This document shows positions 1 to 11,149 of a DNA stretch of 64,000 nt, in pieces (within the stretch, counting starts at the first letter, position 1; every line of letters starts with the position of its first letter). Origin of the DNA: Erythroxylum novogranatense. Taxonomy: Eukaryota; Streptophyta; Magnoliopsida; Malpighiales; Erythroxylaceae. A model generated the notes under the pieces. That model was not told where the DNA came from, ran no database searches, and saw only the letters and a program-made list of their open reading frames with translations. A program made the position numbers and the translations under genes. The stretch lies in contig CM057228.1 of NCBI GenBank assembly GCA_029891385.1, positions 62,998,523 to 63,062,522 of the forward strand. Reading direction: 5' to 3'.

Positions 1-1097
1 CTCAGATACTCAGCGTGCTCCTGTCTACTCCTCGAATAAACTAGTATATCATCAATAAACACTATCATGAACCGATCCAGGTAGGGCTGAAAAACTCTAT
101 TCATCAAAGCCATGAAGGCTGCCGGGGCATTAGTCAACCCAAACGGCATCACTAGGAACTCGAAATGCCTGTACCTACTCCTGAAAGCACTCTTAGGCAC
201 ATCGGCCTCTGCAATCCTCAACTGGTAATAACCTGATCTCAGATCCAATTTGGTGAACACCTGAGCTCCCTGCAGCTGATCAAATAAGTCGTCAATCCTA
301 GGCAGTGGATACTTATTCTTCACTGTCATCCGATTCAACTGCCTATAATCAATGCACAACCTCAACGTCTCATCCTTCTTCTTCACAAATAGTACCGGAG
401 CTCCCCATGGCGAAACACTCGATATAATGAACCCCTTATCTAGTAGCTCCTGCAACTGAGCCTTAAGCTCTCTCAGTTCTACCGGTGTCATCCTATACGG
501 AGGTATCGATATAGGAGCGGTACCGGGAATGAGATCAATCTCAAACTCTGTCTCCCGCTCTGGCGGCAATCCCGGTAACTCCTTGGGAAACACATCTGGA
601 AATTTCCTGACTACGGGAACATCCTGCAATCTCGGCTCAACTCTGGAATCCACTATGTGAGCCAGATAGGCCTCACAACCCCCCTGCATCAACCTTAGGG
701 CACTCAGGAAGGAAATCATCCTCGCTGGTACTGCCTGACTATCTCCTCGAAACATAGCTCTGGGCTGACCAGGAGACTCTAACACAACCTCCTTGGTATA
801 ACAGTCCATAATAGCCCTATGCGCAGTCAGCCAGTCCATCCCCAATATCACATCAATCTCCCTTAGAGGTAAAATGATCAGATCGACACTCAAAACTGCT
901 CGATCGATCTGAACCGGACACCCTAAACAGACCTCTACCAATACAGTCGTACTACCTAGAGGTGTACTCACCTCTAACCCATACTGTAACCTCTCTCTAT
1001 CCCTATGCAGTCTACATGCCAAATGCGGTGTAATGAAAGAATGAGTGGATCCAGGATCCAACAATGCATATGCTTCAAAATCAGAAATCAGAAGCAT
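1..1097 (-). CDS. pol: Element G pol: protease and N-terminal reverse transcriptase, open at the window edge
   Basis: The minus strand is open for about 365 codons from an ATG at 1097 to the left edge, with no stop. It encodes the retroviral-type aspartic protease ([10 protein letters not shown] near residue 15, the D-x-G-S active site intact; ILGMDWL near residue 82) followed by the RT palm: [23 protein letters not shown], and the catalytic FIDDILVYS near residue 346 (about 44-59). In the family these process the polyprotein and copy the RNA into cDNA in cytoplasmic particles. The 1097 ATG is probably not the native start. The same frame has a TGA some 50 bases upstream, and a one-base frame change separates it from the gag side. 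RNase H and integrase would lie to the left. Confidence 0.9.
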   Translation of the reverse strand, partial: MLLISDFEAYALLDPGSTHSFITPHLACRLHRDRERLQYGLEVSTPLGSTTVLVEVCLGCPVQIDRAVLSVDLIILPLREIDVILGMDWLTAHRAIMDCYTKEVVLESPGQPRAMFRGDSQAVPARMISFLSALRLMQGGCEAYLAHIVDSRVEPRLQDVPVVRKFPDVFPKELPGLPPERETEFEIDLIPGTAPISIPPYRMTPVELRELKAQLQELLDKGFIISSVSPWGAPVLFVKKKDETLRLCIDYRQLNRMTVKNKYPLPRIDDLFDQLQGAQVFTKLDLRSGYYQLRIAEADVPKSAFRSRYRHFEFLVMPFGLTNAPAAFMALMNRVFQPYLDRFMIVFIDDILVYSRSRQEHAEYL

Positions 1098-1285
1098 ACC
1101 TGCAACAACATCCGGGGAATCCTGGGCCTCCCGCCGAAGTCATGACATAGACCACGGCACGAGAGGCTGTCATGCCGCTCGGTCCCTCGACCTCATCGGA
1201 CCTCTCGCTCGGCCTCGACCTCGGCCTCTCCATCCCGATCCACCTCTACTCTCATTGCACTGTGGTATTATCGCCGATCTTCCGG

Positions 1286-2175
1286 TCATAGTAGTTGGGC
1301 TCCCAAAGTCTCCGGACAGATTCCTAACAGGTGGTCCATCGAGCCACATCTCAAGCAAGCTCCAGACAGCCAACGACACTCTCCACTGTGTCTCTTGTCA
1401 CAATGCTCGCAAACCGAAGCGACCGCCTCGAACCTTCGGCATCGCTTGCCGCCACTACCGGTTTGTGCAAACACGCCTCTCGCCCATAACCGCATCGTTT
1501 AGCCCTCCTGCGGATCTGAAGGGCCTGCTCGACGCCATCTTGTTCTCTACTAGCATTGCCTCGCTATCACTAGATCTCTTATGCCGGTCCCTGACCGGTC
1601 TCGCCTAGACTCTCCTCAAGAATGCCGATCCTCACTGTTGCAGCCTTCAACTCAATAAAATTGCCCATATCGGACCTAGCCAATCGGGTACGGATCTCCA
1701 GATTGAGTCCACCCTCAAAACGCCGACACCTGTCAGCCTCAGTAGCAACCAAAGTAGAAGCATAGCCCATCAGCTTGTTGAACCACACCTCATAGTCAGC
1801 CACGGTCATCTGTCCTTGTCTCAGCTCTAAGAACTCCTGCATCTTCATTTCCAGATAGACCTTGGGCATGTAATTGTCCTTGAAGGCCCTTAGAAAGTCA
1901 TCCCATGTCAGTGTATAGGGCCTGGTGGTACTGCCCGGGATAGTCTTCCACCACTGATATGCAGGACCTTGAAGGAGAGAAACCACGTAGTCAAAACGCT
2001 CATCCGGGTTGCAGTCCATCTGATCGAGGACTCTCTCAGTCCTCTCTAGCCATCCCTCGGCCTCCGCAGGGTTGGTGCTGCCATAGTAGTCAACCGCCCC
2101 CTACTTACGCAGTCGATCGTATCTCTGTTCTCGTCTCACAGGAACTTGAGAAGGCAACTCCTCTGAAAGAGGCAT
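1286..2175 (-). pseudogene. gag: Element G gag, frameshifted
   Basis: Minus-strand capsid gene in pieces. From an ATG at 2175 the frame meets a TAG at 2103-2101, then resumes as an open stretch (2019-1579) with the plant Ty3 gag signature: QGPAYQWWKTI, MPKVYLEMKMQEFLEL, MGYA..., ADRCRRFEGGL. A shifted frame (1495-1286) carries two zinc knuckles, CEHC-x4-H-x3-C and the canonical CLRC-GSMD-H-LLGI-C. Gag forms the particle and binds the RNA through the knuckles. At least one stop and two frame changes make this copy non-functional. Between it and pol (1098-1285) the sequence is the Arg/Gly-rich linker seen in A, also broken. Confidence 0.85.
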
Positions 2176-2337
2176 CGGGGACTCCCTACTAGCTCCTATC
2201 GATTCCAGGTCAGTTGGTAGCTCGACTCGATCTCCAAGGACGGATGACCTAAAACAGACAAGAAATTCCGATTAGTTCTGCTATTCTTACAGTGATTCCA
2301 GCCTAAAATACACTATGCCCAAAAGATGCCAAACCAT

Positions 2338-2349
2338 GCTCTGATACCA
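2338..2349 (-). other. Element G primer-binding site (initiator tRNA-Met type)
   Basis: On the minus strand this reads TGGTATCAGAGC, complementary to the 3' end of plant initiator tRNA-Met, five bases inside the LTR end. It is where minus-strand cDNA synthesis starts. Confidence 0.92.
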
Positions 2350-2354
2350 GTTAA

Positions 2355-4993
2355 TGTAGCGCCCCCTCACCGTAGGGTACACATCGGGATGCCCGAAGGT
2401 CGTTCTGACACGTATCCCACGATAAAGGTACACTACCAGAAAATCTAACTGTTAATCCACATGGCATCGCAATAATTAAAACCATAATATATCAGAAATC
2501 AGTAAATTTTAAAATCTAAAATAATCTTGATACAGTCATCCAATATCAGAATAGACAAGTCTATCAGTCCCCTAAACAACACCAAAAAGGAAACTGATAC
2601 AAGCATCTATCCTAAGTCATCCGCAAAAGTCCAACCCAGCTGATCGACCTGTGTGCCATCGCTTCTCTTGCCAGCACGCTCGCACGGCAGGGAAAGACTA
2701 TCTCCGGAGCTAGGGGCCTAATCTATCAGTCCTGAAAAATAGGTTGCAATTTTGGGTGAGTTTGCGAACTCAATGAGAAACCATCATCGATGGTTCACTC
2801 AAATCATGGATTACGTAGATTGCATACAGCATGGCACAGTAATATTCAATTAACAGTATCATATAACAAATTACAGTATTATACAACAATTTACAGTAGC
2901 ATGTAACAATTTGCAGTCTCTCATGTCATCACATAATTCAAGAAGTGTCACAAATCAATCACCATGTGTATACAATGCATATGTGACTCTTTTCCGATTA
3001 TTCGATGTTGTGCCCAAGCGCCAACAAGATTCAAGATTCGGTGTGGGCGCGTGATTTTCTCCCATCGGGCTCGAGGCCCGGTCAGTACAGTGTTAGAGCT
3101 CGAGACTCATTCAGTGATATTAGCGACTTGGGTCACAACATTCATTATCTGAGCATGCCTTTATGCATGTAATGCAGTGTTCAGTAATTCAGTGGTATGG
3201 CTATAAAAGCCCAATATTTCAATTCCCAATGTCATGCAGTAGTCCAATCCCATACAGTAGAAGCATGCAATTCGATTATATACATTTCAGTAATCATGCA
3301 ATTCACATTGGCAAGTAATTCACATAGAGCATTTAGACAATCAGGAATTTGAGAAACCAACTAGGTTACTCACATGTAACTTCCGAGCTACTGCCTGGAA
3401 GTCCCAGCAATGTCCGTGGAATGACGGTCCAACGGTGCCTCTATAATAGTTAAATAAATCCCCATTACTAGATGCTCAATTAAACGATTCAGTAATGCAT
3501 ATGTCTTGATGAAATTATGTGCAATGCATGTCCACAATTTTCCGGCGCTAAAACCCAATTTAGAACTCTTAGGCCCAATTCTAACTCTTCGCTCAATTGA
3601 TCGACAATAATTGATCCAATCCTAAAATTCAGTTCAATCTCCTCGATTCATATACTCTATAGCAATTCCATAACCATTGGGTCAAAACCTCTATTGAAAA
3701 TCCCAATTAAAACTCCAATTGAAATTCCAATTGTCACAATTCTATACTTAGGTCACAATAGGAACCATAATTGACCTTAATCTCTATGAATCGATACCAT
3801 TTAAATTAAATTCCGACTCTCATAAATTTCCTCAATTGAAGACCTCTTTCCCTAGTTCGCAATGAATCAGGAATCACCTCAATCGGAGGTCTATACCATA
3901 AATTATGCCCCATAAACTAACACTCATCCATTCAGAATTTCTATCCCTCGCCGCGACCTACGTCCCTTCACCGCGACGTGGGAAGCTCGTTCGTCGCGAC
4001 GTGGAGACCGCTCGTCGCGACGCACAAATCCACGCTCGTCGGGACGTCCAACCGAGCTCGTTGCGACGAATAGATTAATTACTCGTCGCGACGAAGCCCT
4101 CACGCCTCTGCGCTCGTCGCGATGTGCGAAGGCCCGATCGTCTTCTCCGATCGATTTCCAATCTCTCTCTCTCTCTAAAACCAGTATTAAACACTCCCAA
4201 CTACCTCCTCAAACACAATAAATGCCATAAATGTAACAACTAACCATCATTAAAGCCATTAACTTACCAAATCGAGCCTCAAATCCACAAATCTTCCAAA
4301 ACCCTAAAACTTTCTCCAATCACCGATTAACCACACTCAAAGCTTCTCAACCTTCATCGACCACAATAAACAAGTTAGCCTTGCACAATAAGGAGAAAAC
4401 CACAAGGAAAGATCGAAGAACCTCATCGATGGGAGGGATCGAAGATCACCGTGGAGAAGAGAAGAAGAAATGCTACAGCTTTAGGGTAAAAATCCCCAAA
4501 TTTCAAACCTAAGTATTTATAAACATAGGTCTCCAAATCAGTTCAAATTTCAGTCTCTAAATTTCAATGGCTCAACATTTTTATTTCTTAACAGTATAAC
4601 TCTAATTTTTCCTATGCCATTGGACAATTCTTTCAGTCTCATACGGTTAATCGGTCTGTCACTCAAAATTTTCGGTCCGAGCATTTTCTCCCAAATCTTC
4701 CTAAAATTTCCTACAAGCCACTATCAATAGCCAATCACTCTTAGACTATTCTAAATCAGTCATTCGAGCCCAATTACTCCTAATTCTCAATTAATCACGA
4801 TCCAGTCAGTTCATGCTGACAATTGAAATACCGAAAAACCACGAATGCATGTACCTATAAATAAATGCATATGCAAGAAACCTGTTCCTCTATGATTAGA
4901 GGCCAGTAACATGTTCAATCAGTGAATGCAATGAAACCTATCAGTCCGTCCCAATTACCAAAATACCCTTGCTAACAGTAACGGGATGTTACA
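2355..4993 (-). repeat. Element G 5' LTR (2639 bp)
   Basis: Minus-strand LTR beginning TGTAACATCCC at 4993 and ending GGCGCTACA at 2355. Both ends carry the TG...CA signature, and the primer site lies directly inside. It has no gene. Contents: a donor-like GGTAAGTTAA at 4267, a cluster of CGTCGCGACG palindromes (3950-4125), a block near 3000-3150 shared in outline with the LTRs of A and B (ending ...GTCACAAC), two hairpins at about 2760-2801, and an acceptor-like TTTTTCAG ending at 2732. A CT microrepeat lies near 4160-4180. Confidence 0.9.
3950..4125. repeat. CGTCGCGACG palindrome cluster in G LTR
   Basis: At least five exact or one-off copies of the 10-base palindrome CGTCGCGACG (containing TCGCGA) lie in 175 bases of otherwise AT-rich LTR, spaced irregularly by 20-50 bases. 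The same palindrome appears in the unrelated Athila-like element D. Confidence 0.85.
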
Positions 4994-5610
4994 ATGGCAA
5001 CCTGGGAGGATCTAGATTCATCCAAATCAGATACATGCTTCGAGACATCAGATCATGCAAATATATGCCTGGCATGGTAGCCGAAGAAAAAAGTGATGAG
5101 GAGGTAACCTCTAAATTTGATGACTTGCAAGATGCATATTTTGAACTACTAGAAAATTCCCATGCTATTCTGAAACAGTACAAACTGTTGAAGAAAAAAT
5201 ATATAGAAAATCTAAAAAATACACAAGATATAGAAAGAGAGAACACCTATTTAAAAAAACAAGTAGAGGAAATTAAGAAAAAGGGAGTCATAGATAGATC
5301 CGAAGAGATCAATCAACTGAAGCTTAGGATCAGTAGTCTTTCAGCTGATCTAGCAACTTTCACTGAAAGTATGAGAAAAATGAATGATATGTTAGGAAAG
5401 TGTAGACATCCGAGTGATAAAATTGGATTAGGGTTTACTAAACATAAGTCTTAACAGAAAAGGAAGCCTTTCTTTCAGAAAAAGAAGTTCCAACAATCAC
5501 ATTTTCATCAACAATCTTATCAAATGCATCACTATCATTCTGTGCATTTTACTAACCCGAAAGGACCCAATAAAATTTGGGTACAGAATAATAAAATAAT
5601 ATCTCCTGCA
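4994..5610 (+). pseudogene. gag: Element X gag, C-terminal part
   Basis: Translation from the G junction gives MATWEDLDSSKSD, the stretch that normally follows the zinc knuckle of SIRE-type gag. After a frame change near 5075 it continues as an acidic then Lys/Glu-rich coiled-coil-like segment (heptad-rich, about 5090-5400, LKKKYIENLKN...). A TAA at 5452-5454 interrupts it, and basic residues QKRKPFFQKKK follow, leading into the protease linker. The capsid and knuckle portions are missing because G inserted just upstream. Non-functional. Confidence 0.8.
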
Positions 5611-5611
5611 G

Positions 5612-6673
5612 ATGTCCTTCCTTGGAAGAGGCAGCAAGCACCATTGGTATTTGGACAGTGGATGCTCGCCACACATGACGGGGAGAAGGTCTATGTTCCT
5701 AGATCTTCAGTATAAGAAGGGAGGATTGGTAACTTTTGGAGACAACCAGCAGGGCAAGATAATTGGAATCGGTAAAATAATTACAGATTCCTTTGCATGT
5801 ATTGATAATGTGCTGCTTGTTGATGGTCTGAAACACATCTTGATTAGTATCAGTCAATTGTGTGATTTTGGCTTTGAAGTTACGTTCAATCAAAAACTTT
5901 GTGAAGTAAAAAACAAAGATGAGTCTATATTCTTTTCTGCCAAAAGATGAAATAATCTTTACAAAATTGATTTAGAAGATTTTCAAAATCAAAATGTTTC
6001 GTGTTTTTTATCAACTGAAGAAGAAAGACTAATTTGGCATAAAAAGCTAGGTCATGTCAGTTTTAAACATATTTCAAAGTTGTTAAAGCATGATTTGGTA
6101 AGAAGATTACCAAAAATAAGTTTTGACAAGGATTTTTTGTGTGAAAGTTGTTATAAAGGAAAACAAGTCAAAACATCGTTTTCTTCTAAAAATGCTGTAA
6201 CATCATCTAGACCTCTAGAGTTATTACATATGGATTTATTTGGTCCAACTAGGACAATAAGTCTTGGCGGAAAGAAATATGGACTTGTTATTGTTGATGA
6301 CTTTACTAGATTTTGTTGGATACTGTTTTTGTCACACAAAGATGAGTATTTTAAGTGTTTTAGAATCCTTTCCAAAAAATTACAGAATGAAAAAGGAATG
6401 TCGATAGCTAGTATTAGGAGTGATCATGGTGGAGAATTTGAGAATGAGAAGTTTAGAATATTCTATGAGGAGAATGGAATTTTCCACAATTTCTTTGCTC
6501 CTAAGACTCCACAGCAAAATGGAGTTCTTGAAAGGAAGAACAGGACGATTCAAGAGATAGCAAGGACTATATTGTGTGAGATAAATCTTCCTAAGTACAT
6601 ATGGGAAGAAGCTGTGAATACAACATGTTACATTTAGAATAGAATATTGTTGCGACCTTTGTTGAAGAAAACT
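5612..6673 (+). pseudogene. pol: Element X protease and integrase, interrupted
   Basis: The aspartic protease has the copia signature WYLDSGCSPHMTG (5645-5683). A TGA at 5948-5950 breaks the frame. Next comes the pre-integrase domain with the H-x-H...C-x2-C type zinc finger (LIWHKKLGHVS ... CESCYKGK), then the integrase core with its three acidic residues: HMDLFGP (about 6230), RSDHGGEFEN (about 6420) and NGVLERKNRT (about 6530). A second stop, TAG, is at 6635-6637. The frame reaches the junction with A at 6673 and resumes after 60225. Integrase would join the cDNA to chromosomal DNA; this copy cannot, given two stops and the insertion. Confidence 0.9.
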
Positions 6674-8984
6674 TGTAACATCCCATCACTGATGGGAAGG
6701 GTAATTTAATCATTTGGGATGGGCTAGGTGAGTGTAAATATATCTCGGCATGAATATGCATTATATAGCCTCTATAATTATATGAATGGTAATTTTTGCA
6801 CATACGTATGATTGTACATGCATTCATGACATTTCCCGTCATATGGGTCTAAATGTAATTTTGTGGGATAATTGTGTTTGAAAAATTGATTTGGAGTGGT
6901 TTATGTGTGTTTTCCATTTTTAGGAAATTTTAGGAATTTTTCTGAAAATTTTCGGGGAGAATTTTTGGACCAAAAAAAATCACCTAGTGGCAGACTGATT
7001 GGTTTTCGGTACCGAAAATGTCTGTCCTATGACACTAGAATATTGAGTACATTAATTTGAGATTGTAATTAGAGCCATTGGAATTAGATGGATTAAAGTA
7101 AATGGTACTACTTGATGATTTTGTCTTTTTCTCCATTAAGTGACAAGTTTCCTCTTTCATTTAAGGGTTTTGTTTTATTCCCTTCATTCATTCTCGACTC
7201 TTCTCCTTAAATGCATAAGAAACTCACTTTGAAGGTTTAAAAAGGTTACCTTGAGAGTTAAAAACCTCCTCCATCCGTTGGTGTTTCTTTCCTTCCTCCT
7301 TCGATTATTTTTCCATCCCAACTTGCTTGCCCTTCTTTATTTTCAACCAAGACCAAACTTAAGCCTTGTGAAGATGGCGAATTGTGGGTGTATTGGAGTG
7401 ATAGCCGTAGGTGTTGGTGAGAGGTAGAGGAGTTTGAGTGGTTTGGAGAATTGAAGAGCTTGAAGCTTGTTTAGGTAAGAATTTTGTTTTGTGTCCTTTG
7501 ATTAGTAGGTAGAAGCATGTATTGTGCTTGTTGGTGCATTAATTTCATAAAGCTTATGGTTTAATTGTATGGGTAGGTTGCTTCTTTGATTGGTTTATGA
7601 TTGGTAAAAGATGAATTATCAACATGTTTTGGATTGGTTTTGTGATGCTAGATGAATGGAAATTTAGGGAAGAAAATTGTGTATGTTGTGTGCTGCCAAT
7701 TGGGATTAATTACTCAAGTAAATGTCATGATAAATTTGTGGTTAAATTCTTGGTTAAATGGGATGGTTATTGATGTGGTATTGATGCTTGCATGAAAGGA
7801 GTAGAGCTTTGGTTGAAATCTGGAAAATGGAACTTGTGCATGTTTCAGTTATTTGTTTATAACTTTTGATGTAGTTATGCCATTGAGTTGAGGTTTGTTT
7901 TAAATTAAACTTGAGAAGTATGACTAGAATTCCTATGTGTGTTCTGCCCAATTGTGGCTTGAAGAGCTTTAAATTTTGCTTGGAAGTTTAGATATGTGTG
8001 TTGGATAAATAGTATCCGGATTTTGGTTCCATTATTGAAGACCTGAAACTTTAAGAATTTTTCTAGGATAAAGGAGACAGATTTTGTGAAATTGGTATTA
8101 ATGAAAGTTGAATATTTATATGTTATCTTTATAACGTCACTAAGTATGATATTTTTCGATGTGTAGCTTGCAAGTTATGGTCTGATAATGTTTAGGTGGT
8201 AATTCAGCCCAAATTGTGTTTTGGTATGCAAATGTTCTAAGGGCATAGGCTTGGTGCTTTTTGTATTCTGATATTTATTTGGGACTGTTAAGGGTGAAAT
8301 TGACTCAAGTGACATTATGGAAAGTTGTAGAGGATTGTTTTAGCTTTCTAATAAGGTATTTCATACGAATTTGGGATGTAATGATTGTTAGATATAAATT
8401 TGTAAAGTTTTGTTAGAGTTTAGGTTAAATGTTGATTTCATAAATCCTAACAGGATAACCACATTCATGAGGGGATTTGACCTAGTTTGAATTGGAATTT
8501 GCTTAGAAGTCCTTCTTGAGAATTGGAGTACATTGTCTGAGATTTTTATTGCTATATGGTATGGAAAATTTTGCTAAGGGGATATGGAGTTATGAATTTT
8601 GAAAGATTGGGTTTCAGTTGAGAATAAATTGGGTAGGCTGAACCTTTGTTTGCAAATTTGATTTGTTTAGAGATGGAATTGGCTTCTAAGTTTTTCATGA
8701 AAGATGTAGAATTTGTTTTTCTCCTTTGATTGATATAAAATTTGAAATTTTTGGCTAAGGAAATGAAAAGTTATGATTTTTGGAAGTTCTGATGCTGTTT
8801 AGTGTGAAGCTGATCGATCAGTCACTGTGAGGGACTTGTTGAACTTTTTAGAGACCGAAATTGTTGTTAAGTCCTTCATGAAATTTGTAGATATTTCTTT
8901 TATTTTTCTAACGGTATAAAGTTTGTAAATTTTAGATATCGGAATCAAAAGTTATGATCTTTATAAGTGGATACATTACGACGG

Positions 8985-9135
8985 AAAAAGGCACGAAAAA
9001 AGGCATACAAAAAGCAGATGCAAAAGCGGACACAAAAGCGGGACTAAAAAATGAAGCAAAAAAGCAGACGTAAGAAAAAAAGAAGACGCAAAAAAAAACA
9101 GACGCAAAAAGTAGACGATAGAAATGAGACGATGG
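8985..9135 (+). repeat. AGCAGACGCAAAAA microrepeat array in A 5' LTR
   Basis: Imperfect 12-14 base units around AGCAGACGCAAAAA, more degenerate than the equivalent array in the 3' LTR (38515-38675). It lies between the donor-like and acceptor-like sites. Confidence 0.8.
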
Positions 9136-10572
9136 AAATGAGGAAATAGAACTAGGACGAAAGCAAAAAAATAGATTGTACTCTTTTGGTCATAACTTCT
9201 TCTCTAGACCTCCAAACGACCTGATTTTTAAAGCGTTGGATTCCTAAGACATTTTTCTATCTTTCCATATCAAATAGATCGGTTTTGACATTAAATAGAG
9301 AAAGATCGAACCGATTAAAGTGAGCTGACCGGTGGAAAAAGTCTAAACATCGTTCTGGTATTTTAGAGATATCTTGAGCTATAGAGCTCGGATCAATTTG
9401 ATTCTTCTTTCAAATTAAACTAGAGACATGGATTTACAATTTATCTTAAGGAGCCGATTGACAATTTAGCCTCTAAGACTTTAAATTTCTTGATTGAAGT
9501 TATGGTAGTGTGTTGATCTGAGCATGTTTGGGAATATCTTTTTCGTCCGAACTCCGATTGACCTGATTCTCGAGGCATCGGATCCGTGAAACTTTGAATT
9601 TCATTTATTTGTAAAATTGGAAATTTTTAGAGTAGAAAATTGACAAGAATTGGTTAGGTCGAAATGAGGAGATCGGGTAATAAATTTCTGATCCGTCATT
9701 TATTTATAATAGGATCTATGGAGGTCCGAATTGAGTGATTTTGGTGTCAATGAGTTTCTAATGTTTAGAGAAAATTGTTGTGATGGGAAATTGTGAAATA
9801 GCACAATTTACATGTTTAGAGAAAATTGTTGTGATGGGAATGTCACGAACATGCATTGTACATATCTAAATTGCTACATGTGCATTATTTAATATTCCTG
9901 ATTGTGCATTTGGTAATGGGTGATTGTTGTTATTGTTGAGAGGTACGGTTGGAACGTCATCCCACGGATGTTGCCGAGACTTCCCGATATTATCTCGGAA
10001 GCTATTTGGTGAGTAACCTAGATGGTTTCTCGATTATTAATTGTTTATATTTTGCACTTATAACACTGTGAAAAATAATGGTGGGCTTTTCGTTGTTTAT
10101 GCCTGCTTCCGGACCGAAGGTGTCCGATGTATTGGGAGTTTATGACATAGAAGTGTTATATGTGATTTGGAATGTGATTTATTGTGACCTACTTGTGTGA
10201 ATGTGGTAATTTGGGACTGAATATGATATGGGCTTTGCTTTATATTGCCATGTGCATTCCATGCATAATGCATGATCAGTAATTGACAGTTGTGATCGGA
10301 GTAGCCACTGAGAGCTTAAAACTCAACGTATTTGGGCATCAGGCCCATAGTGCTTCAAAACCTCAGGCTTAACGAATAATGCGCCCTTATTGAGATAGTT
10401 TAGGCGCTCGGTCACAACAACGAAATAAATTAGAAAAGGGTCGCATACGCATTACATATACATTTGATTGAGTGAAAGGCAAATCGCCTTGTGTCCATGT
10501 GAATAACCATGTGATACTTCTGAATGGACCATTATGCTATAACTGTGTTATACTTGACTATGCATGAATTGG

Positions 10573-10639
10573 GTGAACCATCGATGATGGTTCCTCACTG
10601 AGTTCGCAAACTCACCCAAAATTGCAAATTATTTTTCAG
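10573..10639 (+). promoter_or_regulatory. Conserved double hairpin and acceptor-like site, A 5' LTR
   Basis: Two stem-loops in a row: GAACCATC-GAT-GATGGTTC (8 bp stem) and TGAGTT-CGCA-AACTCA (6 bp stem), then CCCAAAATTGC and a pyrimidine run ending TTTTTCAG|G at 10639. The same block is in the LTRs of G, B and, modified, E. A regulatory or splicing role is inferred only. Confidence 0.6.
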
Positions 10640-11026
10640 GATCGAGAGAGTAGACTCGTAGCTCCAGAGAGACTCTTCCTGCTGTGTGGATCGAGCTGGC
10701 AAAAAAAGTCATGGTTCATAGGTCGGTCAGCTGGCACTTTTTGAGGGATGACCTAGTTAGGTTTTTTTGTATTTGATTTCCTTTTTGGAGTAATGTGCAA
10801 ACAAGGACAACCTGATCGTTATGTAAATTACTGCTTTTGATGATATGAAATGAGAAAAATTTATGGTTTCAAAAATTGGCGATTTTCATATTGATGCTTT
10901 ATGAGTATTGATGCCATGGAAAGTGTTAGTGATTGTTCGTAACGCACCCTTATCGTAGCATATGTATCGGGATGACCTATGGGCGTCCTGGTGTATAACC
11001 TATGGTAAGGGGGTGCTACAATTAGG

Positions 11027-11038
11027 TGGTATCAAAGC
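11027..11038 (+). other. Element A primer-binding site
   Basis: TGGTATCAAAGC, one base off the complement of the initiator tRNA-Met 3' end, six bases after the 5' LTR. The stretch 11039-11150 is an untranslated leader with no feature. Confidence 0.9.
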
Positions 11039-11149
11039 ATAGTTCGGCATCTGTTGGGACTAGTTGAATATTTAGGCTTGGATTATTGTGAAAAATGCAG
11101 AAACTAATAGGGATTATTGTTTTGTTATAGGTCATCCGTTCTTGGTGAT

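Larger units (their letters stand above)
1..4993 (-). mobile_element. Element G: Ty3/gypsy chromovirus-like retrotransposon, 5' part
   Basis: Reading on the minus strand, this piece has a complete 5' LTR (4993 to 2355), an initiator-tRNA-Met-type primer site, gag, protease and the start of reverse transcriptase. The rest lies beyond the left edge. The right end reads ...GATGTTACA and abuts copia gag sequence (ATGGCAACC...), so G is inserted in element X. The expected 5-base target duplication would be ATGGC, but the partner end is outside the window. Gag and pol resemble element A closely in order and motifs (Tekay/Del-like type, by protein motifs). The pol frame is intact while gag is broken, so G is one of the less decayed elements here. 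Confidence 0.93.
6674..11020 (+). repeat. Element A 5' LTR (4347 bp)
   Basis: Direct repeat of 36216-40054 plus 59745-60220. It starts TGTAACATCCC with an adjacent inverted repeat (CCCATCACTGATGGG) and ends GGGTGCTACA. No gene is present in these 4.3 kb. Visible contents: a CT-rich leader-like stretch near 7140-7350, a donor-like site TTTAG|GTAAGAATT at 7474/7475, long diverged modules built around AAAAGTTATGATTTT (8580, 8770, 8950), an A-rich GCAGACGCAAAAA array (8985-9135), a local duplication of about 30 bases (9759-9841), and the hairpin plus acceptor block ending at 10639. Confidence 0.93.

Noticed and set aside
1045..1608. 187-codon plus-strand frame
   Set aside because: It is antisense to gag and protease of element G, with no family motif.
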